Of a stretch of 64,000 bases of DNA, positions 56,168-64,000 are shown one piece after another (positions within the stretch are counted from its first letter, which is position 1; every line of letters starts with the position of its first letter). The notes beneath the pieces are model-generated. The model saw only the letters and a list, made by a program, of their open reading frames with translations, was not told where the DNA came from and did not search any database. The stretch comes from Candidatus Calditenuaceae archaeon (GTDB lineage Archaea; Thermoproteota; Nitrososphaeria_A; Caldarchaeales; Calditenuaceae): contig JANXDI010000029.1 in the NCBI GenBank assembly GCA_025059595.1, forward strand, positions 62,001 to 126,000, given 5' to 3'. A program made the translations under genes and the position numbers.

Positions 56168-57001
56168 TCAGAGGGCTCCGAGAAGAAAGCCGACAAGAGC
56201 TATAAACATCCACATGAGATACTCGGTCTTGACGCGGCGACTCTTCTCTGGATTTTTCAGAAGCTTAATGTTGGAGTATGTGAAACCTGCGTCCGCGGCT
56301 GCAATAGGCGGTATGTAGAGGAGGTTCATGGTTCCGAGCGCGACTGGCAGAGGACTTAGGGCTACGGCTGTGAAGACTAGGCACGCGCCTAGACGCGCGG
56401 CTGTCCTTGTGCCATGCGTGACGGCGAAAGTCCTCACTCCCCGGCTCCTATCGCCCTCCACATCTGTAATTCCCTTCACGACCTCACGCCCCAACCCCGA
56501 GAGAAAGGACATAATCGCTATGAGGGCTACGTTCAGGCCCAAGGCACCCTCCGCGAGTATCGCGCCGTAGATGTAGGGGGCTGCTATCGACGCGCTAACG
56601 GCCGCGTTCCCGACCAGCCCTGCCCTTTTGAGGTAGGTGTTGTAGGATAATGCTAATGTGTAGAAGATTGAGGCTACTATGAGTGGCATGGGCCCTAAGA
56701 TTGCCGAGGAGATGAGTCCCGATGCCCCAAGGATGATTCCAAACGGTAGTGCCTCAGAGACCCTGACTATGCCGGATGGTATGGGTCTCCGCGGGTTGTT
56801 TATTGCATCTATCTCCCTGTCGATGATGTCGTTAATCACCATGGAGGAGGCCGTCAAGGAATAGGCCGTGACTGCAGCCAGCGCCCCCTCGAGAAATGGA
56901 GGCAGTTTCCCGCTCTGAACAAAGTATCCGACAAAGACAGCGAAAACCATCATTAGGCCGTTGGGTGGCCTTGTTATCTCGATAAAGCCCCTAAGCCTCA
57001 T
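56168..57001 (-). CDS. UbiA-family prenyltransferase, probable digeranylgeranylglyceryl phosphate synthase
   Basis: 277 residues from the ATG at 57001, about eight to nine membrane helices. First Asp-rich motif NDIIDREIDAINNPRRPIPSG and second motif DVEGDRSRGVRTFAV are the UbiA metal/prenyl-PP sites. The first motif ending in NNPRRPIPSG is typical of archaeal enzymes that add the second geranylgeranyl chain to make the lipid core. The ATG at 57001 overlaps the stop of the EndA-like gene by 4 bases (ATGA). A longer in-frame ATG at 57028 is less likely. Other UbiA roles (quinone synthesis) are possible but less consistent with the motifs. Confidence 0.85.
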   Translation of the reverse strand: MRLRGFIEITRPPNGLMMVFAVFVGYFVQSGKLPPFLEGALAAVTAYSLTASSMVINDIIDREIDAINNPRRPIPSGIVRVSEALPFGIILGASGLISSAILGPMPLIVASIFYTLALSYNTYLKRAGLVGNAAVSASIAAPYIYGAILAEGALGLNVALIAIMSFLSGLGREVVKGITDVEGDRSRGVRTFAVTHGTRTAARLGACLVFTAVALSPLPVALGTMNLLYIPPIAAADAGFTYSNIKLLKNPEKSRRVKTEYLMWMFIALVGFLLGAL

Positions 57002-57525
57002 AGATTTGAGAGGTTCGTGTCTGAGCATGAATAATAAATCACCTCCCCCCTCCTCTCCAACACAGCGATTATGAGGACTTTCCCCTTCCTCATAACCTGT
57101 CTCGCGGCCTTGAGTATCTCGTTTACTTTGAGCGTGGTACCCTCTGGGAAGGCGAGAATAACGTATTTTGAGGTCTCTCTATTCGAGGGCTCGTAGAGAC
57201 GGTATGTGAGCCTGCCGCCGAAGCCTTTTCTCACTATTCTTTGGCTCCTTCGGAGGTCTCGATAGATGATGTAGAGTGGCCAGAGTCCTGGGTTTACTCT
57301 GGATACGCGGTCAAGGTAAGCCTTAAAGTCCAGCAATGCTCCGTCCCTGTCGACTAATCTAAGAGTGCCCCTCTCAAGGAGGTAGAGCACCTCCTCAGGC
57401 CAGAGGATAAGCTCCCTCCCCGCTAGCTCACCAAACCCTCTCGACACCAGCTTCTCAACATCCCCCTCAACCACCCTACATCTAAGGTCCTCATCCACCA
57501 TGGCGCTCAAAATCGGCCTCTCCAA
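56998..57525 (-). CDS. tRNA-splicing endonuclease subunit, probable structural (non-catalytic) type
   Basis: 175 residues. The C-terminal half is the EndA nuclease fold: LYIIYRDLRRSQRIVRKGFGG, TYRLYEPS and KGKVLIIAVLERRGEVIYY. In catalytic subunits a Tyr, a His about ten residues later, and a Lys form the triad. Here Y111 and K149 sit in place, but the protein contains no histidine at all, and SKYVIL replaces the HSxYLV-like segment. It therefore looks like the structural beta-type partner of a heterotetrameric (alpha2beta2) enzyme. A catalytic partner must be encoded outside. TTG at 57525 with CTTTTTAAC (57551-57560) 30 bp upstream; ATG 57501 is an alternative. The UbiA gene follows with a 4-base overlap. 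Confidence 0.8.
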   Translation of the reverse strand: MERPILSAMVDEDLRCRVVEGDVEKLVSRGFGELAGRELILWPEEVLYLLERGTLRLVDRDGALLDFKAYLDRVSRVNPGLWPLYIIYRDLRRSQRIVRKGFGGRLTYRLYEPSNRETSKYVILAFPEGTTLKVNEILKAARQVMRKGKVLIIAVLERRGEVIYYSCSDTNLSNL

Positions 57526-57550
57526 CCCATATTTCGGGGAGAGGCTTTGG

Positions 57551-57560
57551 GTTAAAAAGA
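57551..57560 (-). promoter_or_regulatory. TATA-like element for the EndA-like gene
   Basis: CTTTTTAAC on the minus strand, centred about 30 bp before the TTG at 57525. It supports leaderless initiation at that TTG. Confidence 0.45.
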
Positions 57561-57609
57561 TGTAATGAATAAACTATGTTAAGAGGCTCCGTTTTCTGTT
57601 TTTGGCTTT

Positions 57610-59163
57610 ATGTCAGGACATGGAGCTGAGGAATTGGAGTTACACCCCCTCGAGAGGCGTGTCCTCAACCTGATTCTCTCTGAAGGGCCACTCAGCTTTG
57701 ATGAGATTGCCGCGCGTCTTGGGGTGAATGTGGGGGCCGTCGCGAAGTCGGCTGAGTGGCTTGCTGGGAAGGGGTTGGCTGAGCCCTCTAAGTCCTCTGT
57801 CATCCATGTGGTGACGCTTGGTGAGGAAGGGCTGGCTTATGTTGAGAGGGGACTTCCTGAGAGGAGGCTTGTCGAGGCATTAAAATCTATGGGAGGCGAG
57901 GCCTCACTTAAACAGATTGAGTCGCTCGGAGCCTTCAGGGGAGACGAGCTTAACATAGGTATCATCTGGGCGAAGAGGAATGGATGGATTTCGGTATTGA
58001 AGTCTGATGGGGAGGTAATGTTTCACTTAGAGAAATATCCGAGTGCTAAGACCGATGAGGAGTTGGTTCTGGAGATTTTGAAGAGGGGGGCGGTTAACTT
58101 GGAGGATTTGGGCCCTATCAGACCAGCTTGTGAGAGGCTTGGGAGGAGGCCAGGCGTTTTGAGAATGAATGAGGTGGCAAGGCATGTCCTTTCGCCGACT
58201 AAGAAGGCTTTGAGCCTCCCTCCTCAGCTTTTGGAGGAGAGGGAGGAGGTGACGCAGCTGACGCCTGAGCTTCTGAGCAGCGGGGGCTGGAGAAGCAAAA
58301 TCTTCAGAAAATACGACATCTACGCCCCTGTTAAGCCCGTGCTGGCCCCCCGGCTCCATCCGCTCACCCACATTATCGAGCTCATCAAGTCAATCTTTGT
58401 CGAGCTCGGGTTTGAGGAGATAAGAGGACCGCTGGTCGAGCTTGCTTTTTGGAACTTCGACGCCCTCTTTCAGCCCCAAGACCATCCGGCCCGCGAAATG
58501 CACGACACATTCTACCTCTCGACACCCTCTAAGGGGCAGCCGCCAGAGCTTGCCGCGAACGTGGGTAGAGTTCACTATGACGGAGGGGGGACAGGCTCCA
58601 AGGGTTGGGGCTATGAATGGAGCATCGAAGAGGCCTCGCGGCTAGTGCTAAGGACACACACAACCGCGACGACAATCAGGCACTTAGCACAGAACTCCAA
58701 AAGGCCTCTTAAAGTCTTCACAATAGATAGGGTCTATCGTAACGAGAGAGTTGACTGGAGAAGGCTGGCTGAGTTTCACCAAGTCGAGGGCATACTCGTG
58801 GATAAGCGAGCGAATTTCAGAGAGTTGATGGGAATCATAAAGGAATTTTATTCGAGGATAGGCCTTAAAAAGGTCAGATTCAGGCCAAGCTACTTCCCCT
58901 ATACCGAGCCATCCGCGGAGGTGGATGTCTACGTAGAGCGGAGGGGGAGCTGGGTTGAGCTAGGCGGGATGGGTATTTTCAGGCCCGAGGTTACTGCTCC
59001 GCTAGGGGTTAAGGAGCCCGTTTTGGCCTGGGGCCTCGGTCTCGAGAGGCTTGCGCTACTTCTTCTCGACGTGAACGACGCTCGGACGCTATACCAAAAC
59101 GACCTAAGATGGCTTCTCTCGCTCAGCCCACTCAGGCTTGAGAAGACAAGGGTGAGCGGCTAA
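57610..59163 (+). CDS. pheS: Phenylalanyl-tRNA synthetase alpha subunit
   Basis: 517 residues, archaeal long form. N-terminal winged-helix-like modules (ERRVLNLILSEGPLSFDEIAARLGVN), then the class II catalytic core from about residue 240: FVELGFEEIRGPLVELAFWNFDALFQPQDHPARE, FTIDRVYRNERVDW (motif 2) and GLGLERLALLLLDVNDAR (motif 3). It forms the catalytic half of the (alpha beta)2 enzyme that charges tRNA-Phe. ATG at 57610. pheT follows after 2 bp. An N-terminal RNA-binding part of this kind is the archaeal and eukaryotic arrangement. Confidence 0.96.
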   Translation: MSGHGAEELELHPLERRVLNLILSEGPLSFDEIAARLGVNVGAVAKSAEWLAGKGLAEPSKSSVIHVVTLGEEGLAYVERGLPERRLVEALKSMGGEASLKQIESLGAFRGDELNIGIIWAKRNGWISVLKSDGEVMFHLEKYPSAKTDEELVLEILKRGAVNLEDLGPIRPACERLGRRPGVLRMNEVARHVLSPTKKALSLPPQLLEEREEVTQLTPELLSSGGWRSKIFRKYDIYAPVKPVLAPRLHPLTHIIELIKSIFVELGFEEIRGPLVELAFWNFDALFQPQDHPAREMHDTFYLSTPSKGQPPELAANVGRVHYDGGGTGSKGWGYEWSIEEASRLVLRTHTTATTIRHLAQNSKRPLKVFTIDRVYRNERVDWRRLAEFHQVEGILVDKRANFRELMGIIKEFYSRIGLKKVRFRPSYFPYTEPSAEVDVYVERRGSWVELGGMGIFRPEVTAPLGVKEPVLAWGLGLERLALLLLDVNDARTLYQNDLRWLLSLSPLRLEKTRVSG

Positions 59164-59165
59164 AC

Positions 59166-60827
59166 ATGCCTGCACTCACGCTAAACGTGAATCGACTGTC
59201 CAGGCTTGTGGGTAAGGAGCTGACACCGGGCGAAATTGCAGAGTTGACGGCCTCTCTCGGAATGTCCGTCGAGGAGGTCAGTGATACGGAGGTTAAGGTT
59301 GAGTATAACCCTAATAGACCTGATTTTGGATGCCATGTCTCACTCGCCAGAGCTTTGAGGGGCATTTTGGGAATCGAGTTAGGTTCAAGGAGATACTCTG
59401 CAAGGGGTTCCAGTGTAGCTGTCGAGGCTGAACCTAGCGTCGAGGCCGTCAGACCGATCATCGCATGCGCCTTAGTCCGCTCACTCACTCTGGGCGAGGA
59501 GGAAATCGCGGACCTCATAGTCCTTCAGGAGGACCTGCACTGGGTTTTAGGTAGAGACCGGCGGAAAGTTGCCATCGGCCTCCACGACTACACGAGGGTT
59601 AGGCCGCCCTTCATCTACAGGGGAGTAGGATTATCCGACATTAGATTCATTCCATTAGGCTCTTACGAGGAGATGACGCCGCAGGAGATTCTTGAGGAGC
59701 ATCCTACCGGGAAGAAATACTCTTGGATACTGAAGGGCAAGAATCTCGCCCCCATAATTCTGGACAGCAGGGGCAACGTCCTCTCATTCCCACCAATAAT
59801 CAACGCATCCTTGACTGAGCTCAGGCCGGGAGCGAAGGATATCTTCATAGACGTGACAGGCACGGACGAGAAGGCAGTCAATCAGGCCCTGAACATCCTT
59901 GTAACCACACTCATCGATATGGGTGGAGTCGCATATCAGACTTTAATAAGGTACGTGGGGAGACGGAGGAAGGTCTACACCCCAGACCTCACACCATCGA
60001 AGTGGGTTCTTGACCCGAAGTACGTCTCTACCCTAATCGGGCTGGATGCCTCTGGCGCGACCGCGGTGAAGGCACTTAAGCGGATGAGGATGAACGCTAG
60101 GCTGTTTAGAGGGAAGGTGCTTGTCGAGGTGCCTCCATATAGGGTCGATATTTTGCATCAGGTGGATTTAGTGGAGGATGTAGCCATAGGCATGGGGTAT
60201 CATGGGCTTGAGCCTGTCCTCCCGGCAACAGCTGGACTTGGGGCGCTCCTCGAGTCCTCAAGGATCTTGGCGCTAATTAGGCCGCTGATGCTAGCGATGG
60301 GTTACACGGAGGTTGTGAACACGACACTTTCCCACAGTGAGCGAGATTTCAAGTGGATGCTCATCCCTGGAGAGCCGGGCATTCGGATACTCAACCCCGT
60401 CTCAACGCTTTACGACAGCATGAGGGAGATGCTGTTACCCGGCCTCCTCTCGAACCTCGCCGCCAACTCCATGAACCCCTACCCGCAGCGAATTTTCGAG
60501 CTGGGAGACGTGATGGTAAGAGACGACACTCTACCGGAGAGGGCCAGAAGAGAGACGCACCTCGCCTTTGCGACGTGCCACTCAACAGCATCATTCTCCG
60601 AGATAAAATCCCATCTTGAGGAGATTTTCAGAACCATGGAATTAGATGCTAGACTCTCCTCGAAAGACTACCCCTTCTTCATCCCCGGACGTGGTGCTGC
60701 TGTCTTGTTAGGGGAGGTTGAAGTCGGATTCATGGGCGAGGTTCATCCGGCCGTATTAGAGAATTTTGGGCTCTACATGCCGACAGCTGGTTGCGAACTT
60801 AATCTCTCACTGGCGGGCCTATTTTAG
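59166..60827 (+). CDS. pheT: Phenylalanyl-tRNA synthetase beta subunit
   Basis: 553 residues, archaeal size. N-terminal B1-like domain, the B3/B4 editing domain with YNPNRPDFGCHVSLARALRGI, B5 with RMRMNARLFRGKVLVEVPPYRVDILHQVDLVEDVAIG, and a catalytic-like core near the C-terminus (FELGDVMVRD and GFMGEVHPAVLENFGL). It binds tRNA and hydrolyses mischarged Tyr-tRNA-Phe. ATG at 59166, two bases after the pheS stop, so the subunits come from one mRNA. The next gene is convergent. Confidence 0.96.
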   Translation: MPALTLNVNRLSRLVGKELTPGEIAELTASLGMSVEEVSDTEVKVEYNPNRPDFGCHVSLARALRGILGIELGSRRYSARGSSVAVEAEPSVEAVRPIIACALVRSLTLGEEEIADLIVLQEDLHWVLGRDRRKVAIGLHDYTRVRPPFIYRGVGLSDIRFIPLGSYEEMTPQEILEEHPTGKKYSWILKGKNLAPIILDSRGNVLSFPPIINASLTELRPGAKDIFIDVTGTDEKAVNQALNILVTTLIDMGGVAYQTLIRYVGRRRKVYTPDLTPSKWVLDPKYVSTLIGLDASGATAVKALKRMRMNARLFRGKVLVEVPPYRVDILHQVDLVEDVAIGMGYHGLEPVLPATAGLGALLESSRILALIRPLMLAMGYTEVVNTTLSHSERDFKWMLIPGEPGIRILNPVSTLYDSMREMLLPGLLSNLAANSMNPYPQRIFELGDVMVRDDTLPERARRETHLAFATCHSTASFSEIKSHLEEIFRTMELDARLSSKDYPFFIPGRGAAVLLGEVEVGFMGEVHPAVLENFGLYMPTAGCELNLSLAGLF

Positions 60828-60843
60828 GCATGTGCAGCTTAAT

Positions 60844-61680
60844 CTAATGGTCGGAGGGGTTGTCAGACCAAGCAGGATATGAGCCGAGAACTTTCAAGAG
60901 AATGGACCTGCCTGCGAGCTCCGAGAGAGCGTCTTTTACTCTCTCCTCGCTGATATGCCCCTCAAAGTCAACATAGAAGTTGTATTGCCACGGCCTCGCC
61001 CTCGTCGGGCGCGACTCTATCTTGGTCAGGTTTATCCCTCGCTTTGCGAAGGCCCCTAAGGCCTCGTAGAGCGCACCCGGCTTGTGTGGTAGGGCGAAGA
61101 TTATGCTGGTCTTCTCCCTCTCCGCTCTCGGCGGCTCACCTCTACCAATCACAAAGAACCTCGTGAAGTTTCTACCATAATCTTCAATTCCCCGAGCCAA
61201 TATCTCCATGCCATGAATCTCTGCGGCCCTCGCACTCGCTATGGCTGCGAGAGACTTGTCTCCTGTCTCCTTGACCAGTCTCACGGCGGCCGCTGTGTCG
61301 TAGTGGCTTATCGTCTCGAGGCCTAGTGAGGCTAGATAGGCTCTACACTGGGCCAGGGCCTGTGGATGGGAGACAACCCTCCTCAGACCGTCGATAGTCG
61401 CGCCGGGGAGGCTGATGAGGCAGTGGGAGATTCGGAGGTTTATCTCACCAATGACTTTTAGGCTCGTCGTGAGTAATGCGTCATAGGACTCGCCTACGCT
61501 TCCCTCTATGCTATTTTCAACCGGGACCACACCCGCCTCAACCTCCCCCGCCTCGACGCTCATAAAGACCATAGAAATGGTCTTCCGCGGTTGGGGCTCT
61601 GCTTTCTCGCCAAAATAACGTATCACGGCCTCCTCGCTGTAGGCCCCCCTCTCACCCTGAAAAGCCACCCTCAACCCCAA
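60844..61680 (-). CDS. pheA: Prephenate dehydratase
   Basis: 278 residues. Catalytic domain: RVAFQGERGAYSEEAVIRYF, VPVENSIEGSV and the invariant NFTRFFVIG (the Thr-Arg-Phe motif). The C-terminal ACT domain (about 200-275) has KPGALYEALGAFAKRGINLTKIESRP, the ESRP Phe-sensing motif. It converts prephenate to phenylpyruvate and is probably inhibited by phenylalanine through ACT. It is monofunctional, without chorismate mutase. TTG at 61680. Placed convergent to pheT, so phenylalanine synthesis and charging are neighbours without sharing a transcript. Confidence 0.94.
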   Translation of the reverse strand: MGLRVAFQGERGAYSEEAVIRYFGEKAEPQPRKTISMVFMSVEAGEVEAGVVPVENSIEGSVGESYDALLTTSLKVIGEINLRISHCLISLPGATIDGLRRVVSHPQALAQCRAYLASLGLETISHYDTAAAVRLVKETGDKSLAAIASARAAEIHGMEILARGIEDYGRNFTRFFVIGRGEPPRAEREKTSIIFALPHKPGALYEALGAFAKRGINLTKIESRPTRARPWQYNFYVDFEGHISEERVKDALSELAGRSILLKVLGSYPAWSDNPSDH

Positions 61681-61710
61681 TAGATAACACTCGCCATCCT
61701 AAAAACCCAT

Positions 61711-62661
61711 TCAGCCTCGACTCGGACTCCTCTCTCGAAGTGCTTTAATGAGGGCTGGTATAAATTGGTAGAGGTCATGAGTGACTGAGTAGTCCGCCTC
61801 TCTGTGAATTGGAGCGGATGGGTCGCTGTTCACGGCCACGATAATTTTAGAGCCCCTCACGCCAATCGTATGTTGGACCTGACCAGAGATTCCTATGGCT
61901 ATGTAGAGTTGCGGGCTTATCCACCTCCCGGAGAGGCCGACATGCCTGTCCTCAGGCATCCAGCCGAGGTCGCTGGAGATTGGCCTACTACAGGCCAACT
62001 CTGCACCCAGCAGTCTTGCCAGCTCCTCCGCAAGCCTCAAATCCTCCCGCTTCTTGAAGCCGCGCCCAACCGAGACTACAACTTTGGCCCTCGAAAGCTC
62101 CGCACCTCCTCTCTCTGCAACCTCGACACTGAGTAGCTTCGGAGTCCTACGCCCTGATGTTACCGCACCCAGCTTAACCACTTCTATGGAGGTGGCGTCT
62201 CTTCTACGGGGGCTCCTCCCCATCGGCTGAAAAGTTAGAAACGCAGGGAACCTCTTAACCTCGAGGCTCTCAACATACCCTCCTCCAAGGGTAGGCCTCT
62301 CGACAACTAATTTCCCTTCTTCGAGGCTTATGTTGGTGCAGTCGTTTACACAAGCCGATGCGAGACTCTGCCCCACACGGGCGAATAATTCCCTATACAT
62401 TTTCCTCGAAGGGGCCAAGACAAGCAGAGTATCGGCGCCCGTCACCAAATCTCTGAGCGCCCCAGCCAGCGCCTCACTCTGAGCCTCATCGAACCTTTCG
62501 ACCGCATAAATCTTCTTTAGGCCAAGCGTCTCAACAGCCCTTTCACCTAACAGCCGGTCAGGGACAAAAGCCTCAGCATACTCTAAGCCAACCGAGTCTA
62601 GAACACCCCTAAGCCCTAAAACATCTTCAAGCTCACCAGCAACTATCAGTGACCGCTTCAC
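61711..62661 (-). CDS. etfA: Electron transfer flavoprotein alpha subunit
   Basis: 316 residues. The C-terminal FAD domain is clear: AKVVVSVGRGFKKREDLRLAEELA, ACSRPISSDLGWMPEDRHVGLSGRWISP, and IGISGQVQHTIGVRGSKIIVAVNSDP with the conserved S-G-x-x-Q-H motif. The N-terminal half packs on EtfB. EtfAB shuttles electrons between acyl-CoA or other dehydrogenases and the quinone pool or a bifurcating complex. GTG at 62661 overlaps the end of etfB by 4 bases. No FixC/X or acyl-CoA dehydrogenase gene is seen here, so the partner is unknown. Confidence 0.93.
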   Translation of the reverse strand: MKRSLIVAGELEDVLGLRGVLDSVGLEYAEAFVPDRLLGERAVETLGLKKIYAVERFDEAQSEALAGALRDLVTGADTLLVLAPSRKMYRELFARVGQSLASACVNDCTNISLEEGKLVVERPTLGGGYVESLEVKRFPAFLTFQPMGRSPRRRDATSIEVVKLGAVTSGRRTPKLLSVEVAERGGAELSRAKVVVSVGRGFKKREDLRLAEELARLLGAELACSRPISSDLGWMPEDRHVGLSGRWISPQLYIAIGISGQVQHTIGVRGSKIIVAVNSDPSAPIHREADYSVTHDLYQFIPALIKALRERSPSRG

Positions 62662-63431
62662 CCCCTTAACACCCCCTCCTTCTCTAAGGCCTCAACCAGC
62701 TTCACGGCACATGCGTCTGGCTCTCCTGTTAAGACTACTCCTCTCCTGCTGGTCTTCAGAAGCTTGACCGTGAGCCTTTCGACCTGAGGTTGAATTAAGT
62801 CTTCCTGTAGTCCGAGCTCAGATAATTCGACTCGCGTCATGGGTTTCCTTGATGCAGCCCTAATCATAAGTAGGCTCGGAAGCCTAGGAGAAGCCAGCTC
62901 AAGACTCGCAGTGATTATCACGGGCAAATCGCATTCAAGGTTTTCAACCCTATCCTCGAGGGCGCGCTTCACTCTCACAACACTGCCGGATAGCTCGATC
63001 TTCAACGCATGAGTCACGCAAGGTATGCTGAGAATTTCCGAGAGCCTCGGCCCTAGCTGATAGTTGCCCGAGTCGGAAGATGCCTCGCCGCAAAAAAGGA
63101 TTTCCGCATCGCCTGCCTTTTTTGAGAGCCTCGAGAGGACGTTAGATGTCACCCAGCTGTCCGCGAGCCTCAACACTGGGTCGCTGACATAGAGGCATCT
63201 GTCCGCGCCAGCAGCCAGCGCCTCGCGGAGGACGAGCTCATTCAATTCCGCACCAGCTGAGAGAACAACCACCTCACCGCCAAACTCCTCCTTAATCCGC
63301 ACAGCGGCCTCAAGGGCCACAATATCCGACTCACCCAGCCTAAGCGTAGCCCTATCCAACCTCGGTGCGAGGCTTGAAGGGTCGTGTTCAAGAGTCGAGA
63401 CATCAGGAACCTGCTTAACGAACACATGCAT
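62658..63431 (-). CDS. etfB: Electron transfer flavoprotein beta subunit
   Basis: 257 residues from the ATG at 63431. HVFVKQVPDVSTLEHDPSS at the start, RLGESDIVALEAAVRIKEEFGGEVVVLSAG, and the middle FCGEASSDSGNYQLGPRLSEIL, matching the G-x-x-x-x-D-x-x-x-x-Q-x-G-P nucleotide (AMP/FAD) loop of EtfB. The C-terminal recognition arm runs about residues 180-257. The frame is open to a GTG at 63461, but the TATA element CTATAAATAAAG (63471-63482) would place the transcript start between the two codons, favouring 63431. First gene of the etfBA pair. Confidence 0.93.
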   Translation of the reverse strand: MHVFVKQVPDVSTLEHDPSSLAPRLDRATLRLGESDIVALEAAVRIKEEFGGEVVVLSAGAELNELVLREALAAGADRCLYVSDPVLRLADSWVTSNVLSRLSKKAGDAEILFCGEASSDSGNYQLGPRLSEILSIPCVTHALKIELSGSVVRVKRALEDRVENLECDLPVIITASLELASPRLPSLLMIRAASRKPMTRVELSELGLQEDLIQPQVERLTVKLLKTSRRGVVLTGEPDACAVKLVEALEKEGVLRG

Positions 63432-63470
63432 CACTGGCAATTCCTGCGCTCGGAATTTCACGCAGACGGC

Positions 63471-63482
63471 CTTTATTTATAG
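63471..63482 (-). promoter_or_regulatory. TATA box for etfBA
   Basis: CTATAAATAAAG on the minus strand, centred about 45 bp before ATG 63431. The expected start of transcription near 63450 excludes the longer start at 63461. Confidence 0.5.
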
Positions 63483-63531
63483 TGGTGCAAACCGCGGCAG
63501 GGGAGAGGAAAAGTGATTTGTGGAGAATGGA

Positions 63532-63543
63532 GATATAAATAAA
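63532..63543 (+). promoter_or_regulatory. TATA box for the split-barrel gene
   Basis: GATATAAATAAA is centred about 28 bp before the ATG at 63565, a good archaeal core promoter. It is divergent from the etfBA promoter 50 bp away. Confidence 0.6.
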
Positions 63544-63564
63544 GGGCCTCTTGTGGGTGGATTG

Positions 63565-64000
63565 ATGCAGACCTCCAAGCTCCCTGACTATGTTGAGGAG
63601 GTTCTCGAGGGGGCGCTAGTCGCGATTTTAACCGTTATTGACGAGAAGGGCGAGCCAGTCTCCCACCCCATGTTACCCCTTTATGACCGCGAGAGTGGGC
63701 TGCTTTACTTCACATCTAGCATACTTTTCAGTAAGAAGCTCTCCCACATCAAAAGAAATTCCAAGGTCTCGGTTCTAGTCTCACACCGCGATTATGTGAA
63801 ATCGAATAGTTTTCACGCTGTTCAGATTAAGGGTGAAGCCCGAGTTCTAGACCGGAACCTGAGTGATGAATGGCAGCGTCTGCTACCTCTCTGGAGACGA
63901 AAAGAGCCATATATCGAGCGTTTCATCAAGCAGAGATTCGCCATCCCACTCTTCTGGGAGCGCGCCGTAATTGAAGTCCGCCCCAAACTTGTCACCGTCT
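63565..64000 (+). CDS. FMN/F420-binding split-barrel protein (pyridoxamine 5'-phosphate oxidase-like), 5' part
   Basis: At least 145 residues, running off the window end. It begins MQTSKLPDYVEEVLEGALVA, with LTVIDEKGEPVSHPMLPLYD, LLYFTSSILFSKKLSHIKRN and a VSVLVSH strand, then the FHAVQIKGEARVLD strand. This is the split beta-barrel of the PNPOx/general-stress/F420-dependent reductase group, in which the first strands hold the flavin phosphate. It could be an F420- or FMN-dependent reductase; F420 genes in the window make the former reasonable but unproven. ATG at 63565, 28 bp after a strong TATA element. Confidence 0.8.
   Translation, partial: MQTSKLPDYVEEVLEGALVAILTVIDEKGEPVSHPMLPLYDRESGLLYFTSSILFSKKLSHIKRNSKVSVLVSHRDYVKSNSFHAVQIKGEARVLDRNLSDEWQRLLPLWRRKEPYIERFIKQRFAIPLFWERAVIEVRPKLVTV

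Overview
The window is a dense archaeal chromosome segment with about 61 protein genes, 3 tRNA genes and very short gaps. The archaeal assignment rests on several features: ribosomal proteins L7Ae, S28e, L24e and a 54-residue zinc-ribbon S14; a BHB-type intron-containing tRNA with a tRNA-splicing endonuclease subunit and RtcB; the archaeal CoA route (pantoate kinase plus phosphopantothenate synthetase); a UbiA enzyme like those that build ether lipids; Trm112; coenzyme F420 genes; and TATA boxes about 25-32 bp upstream of many starts, implying largely leaderless mRNAs. Intron content and gene set suggest a thermophilic member of the TACK group (for example a Caldarchaeales/Aigarchaeota-like or Thermoproteota lineage). 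That placement is inference. I saw no insertion sequence, phage gene, CRISPR array or rRNA.

Layout. 1-4288 (+): end of a blue-copper protein, an F420-dependent NADP reductase-like gene, phosphohexomutase, a DedA-type membrane protein and an NAD(P)HX epimerase with a shrunken second domain. 4285-10119 (-): two sugar-isomerase TIM barrels with a Gfo/Idh dehydrogenase, tRNA-Arg, a glycerophosphodiesterase, a Tat-exported phosphoesterase and RtcB. 10120-13063: a 585-bp gene-free stretch with a GC-rich hairpin, S14, an unknown protein, and Trm112 divergent from a presenilin-like GxGD protease. 13147-17149 (+): a BMP-type binding protein, an amidohydrolase and a CoA-disulfide-reductase-like flavoprotein. 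17153-18035: tRNA-Cys, a twice-interrupted tRNA-Leu and an ArsC-like protein. 18259-24407: an island of a phosphotriesterase-like hydrolase, two paralogous MFS transporters flanking a zinc alcohol dehydrogenase, and an M19 dipeptidase.

24490-27292 (-) is a cofactor cluster: CofD, an FbiB-C-like dehydro-F420-0 reductase candidate, a CobY-like nucleotidyltransferase and a membrane protein. 27406-29621 (+) holds a Rieske protein, a long cytochrome b and a small unknown gene. 29618-38450 (-) holds an ArsB/NhaD-type permease, LeuRS, ThiL and the PanE-PanB-PPS-PoK CoA operon. Then come a lone molybdenum hydroxylase subunit, an ACT-domain protein divergent from carAB, ndk facing the L24e-S28e-L7Ae operon, an M20 peptidase, a ThiN-domain regulator, TyrRS, a class II ribonucleotide reductase, a sugar epimerase, a SAMHD1-like HD protein, the UbiA enzyme, the EndA-like subunit, PheST, prephenate dehydratase, EtfAB and a truncated FMN split-barrel protein.

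Connections. RNA processing: an interrupted tRNA-Leu, an EndA-like subunit with no histidine (so presumably non-catalytic), and RtcB. F420: a reductase-like gene, CofD plus its probable dehydro-F420 reductase, and possibly the split-barrel protein at the end. B12: a CobY-like enzyme and a B12-type ribonucleotide reductase. The most distinctive items are the tRNA-Leu with two BHB introns, the F420/B12 cofactor cluster whose cofD lacks a canonical start, the presenilin homologue with altered motifs, and the NAD(P)HX epimerase fused to a degenerate domain.
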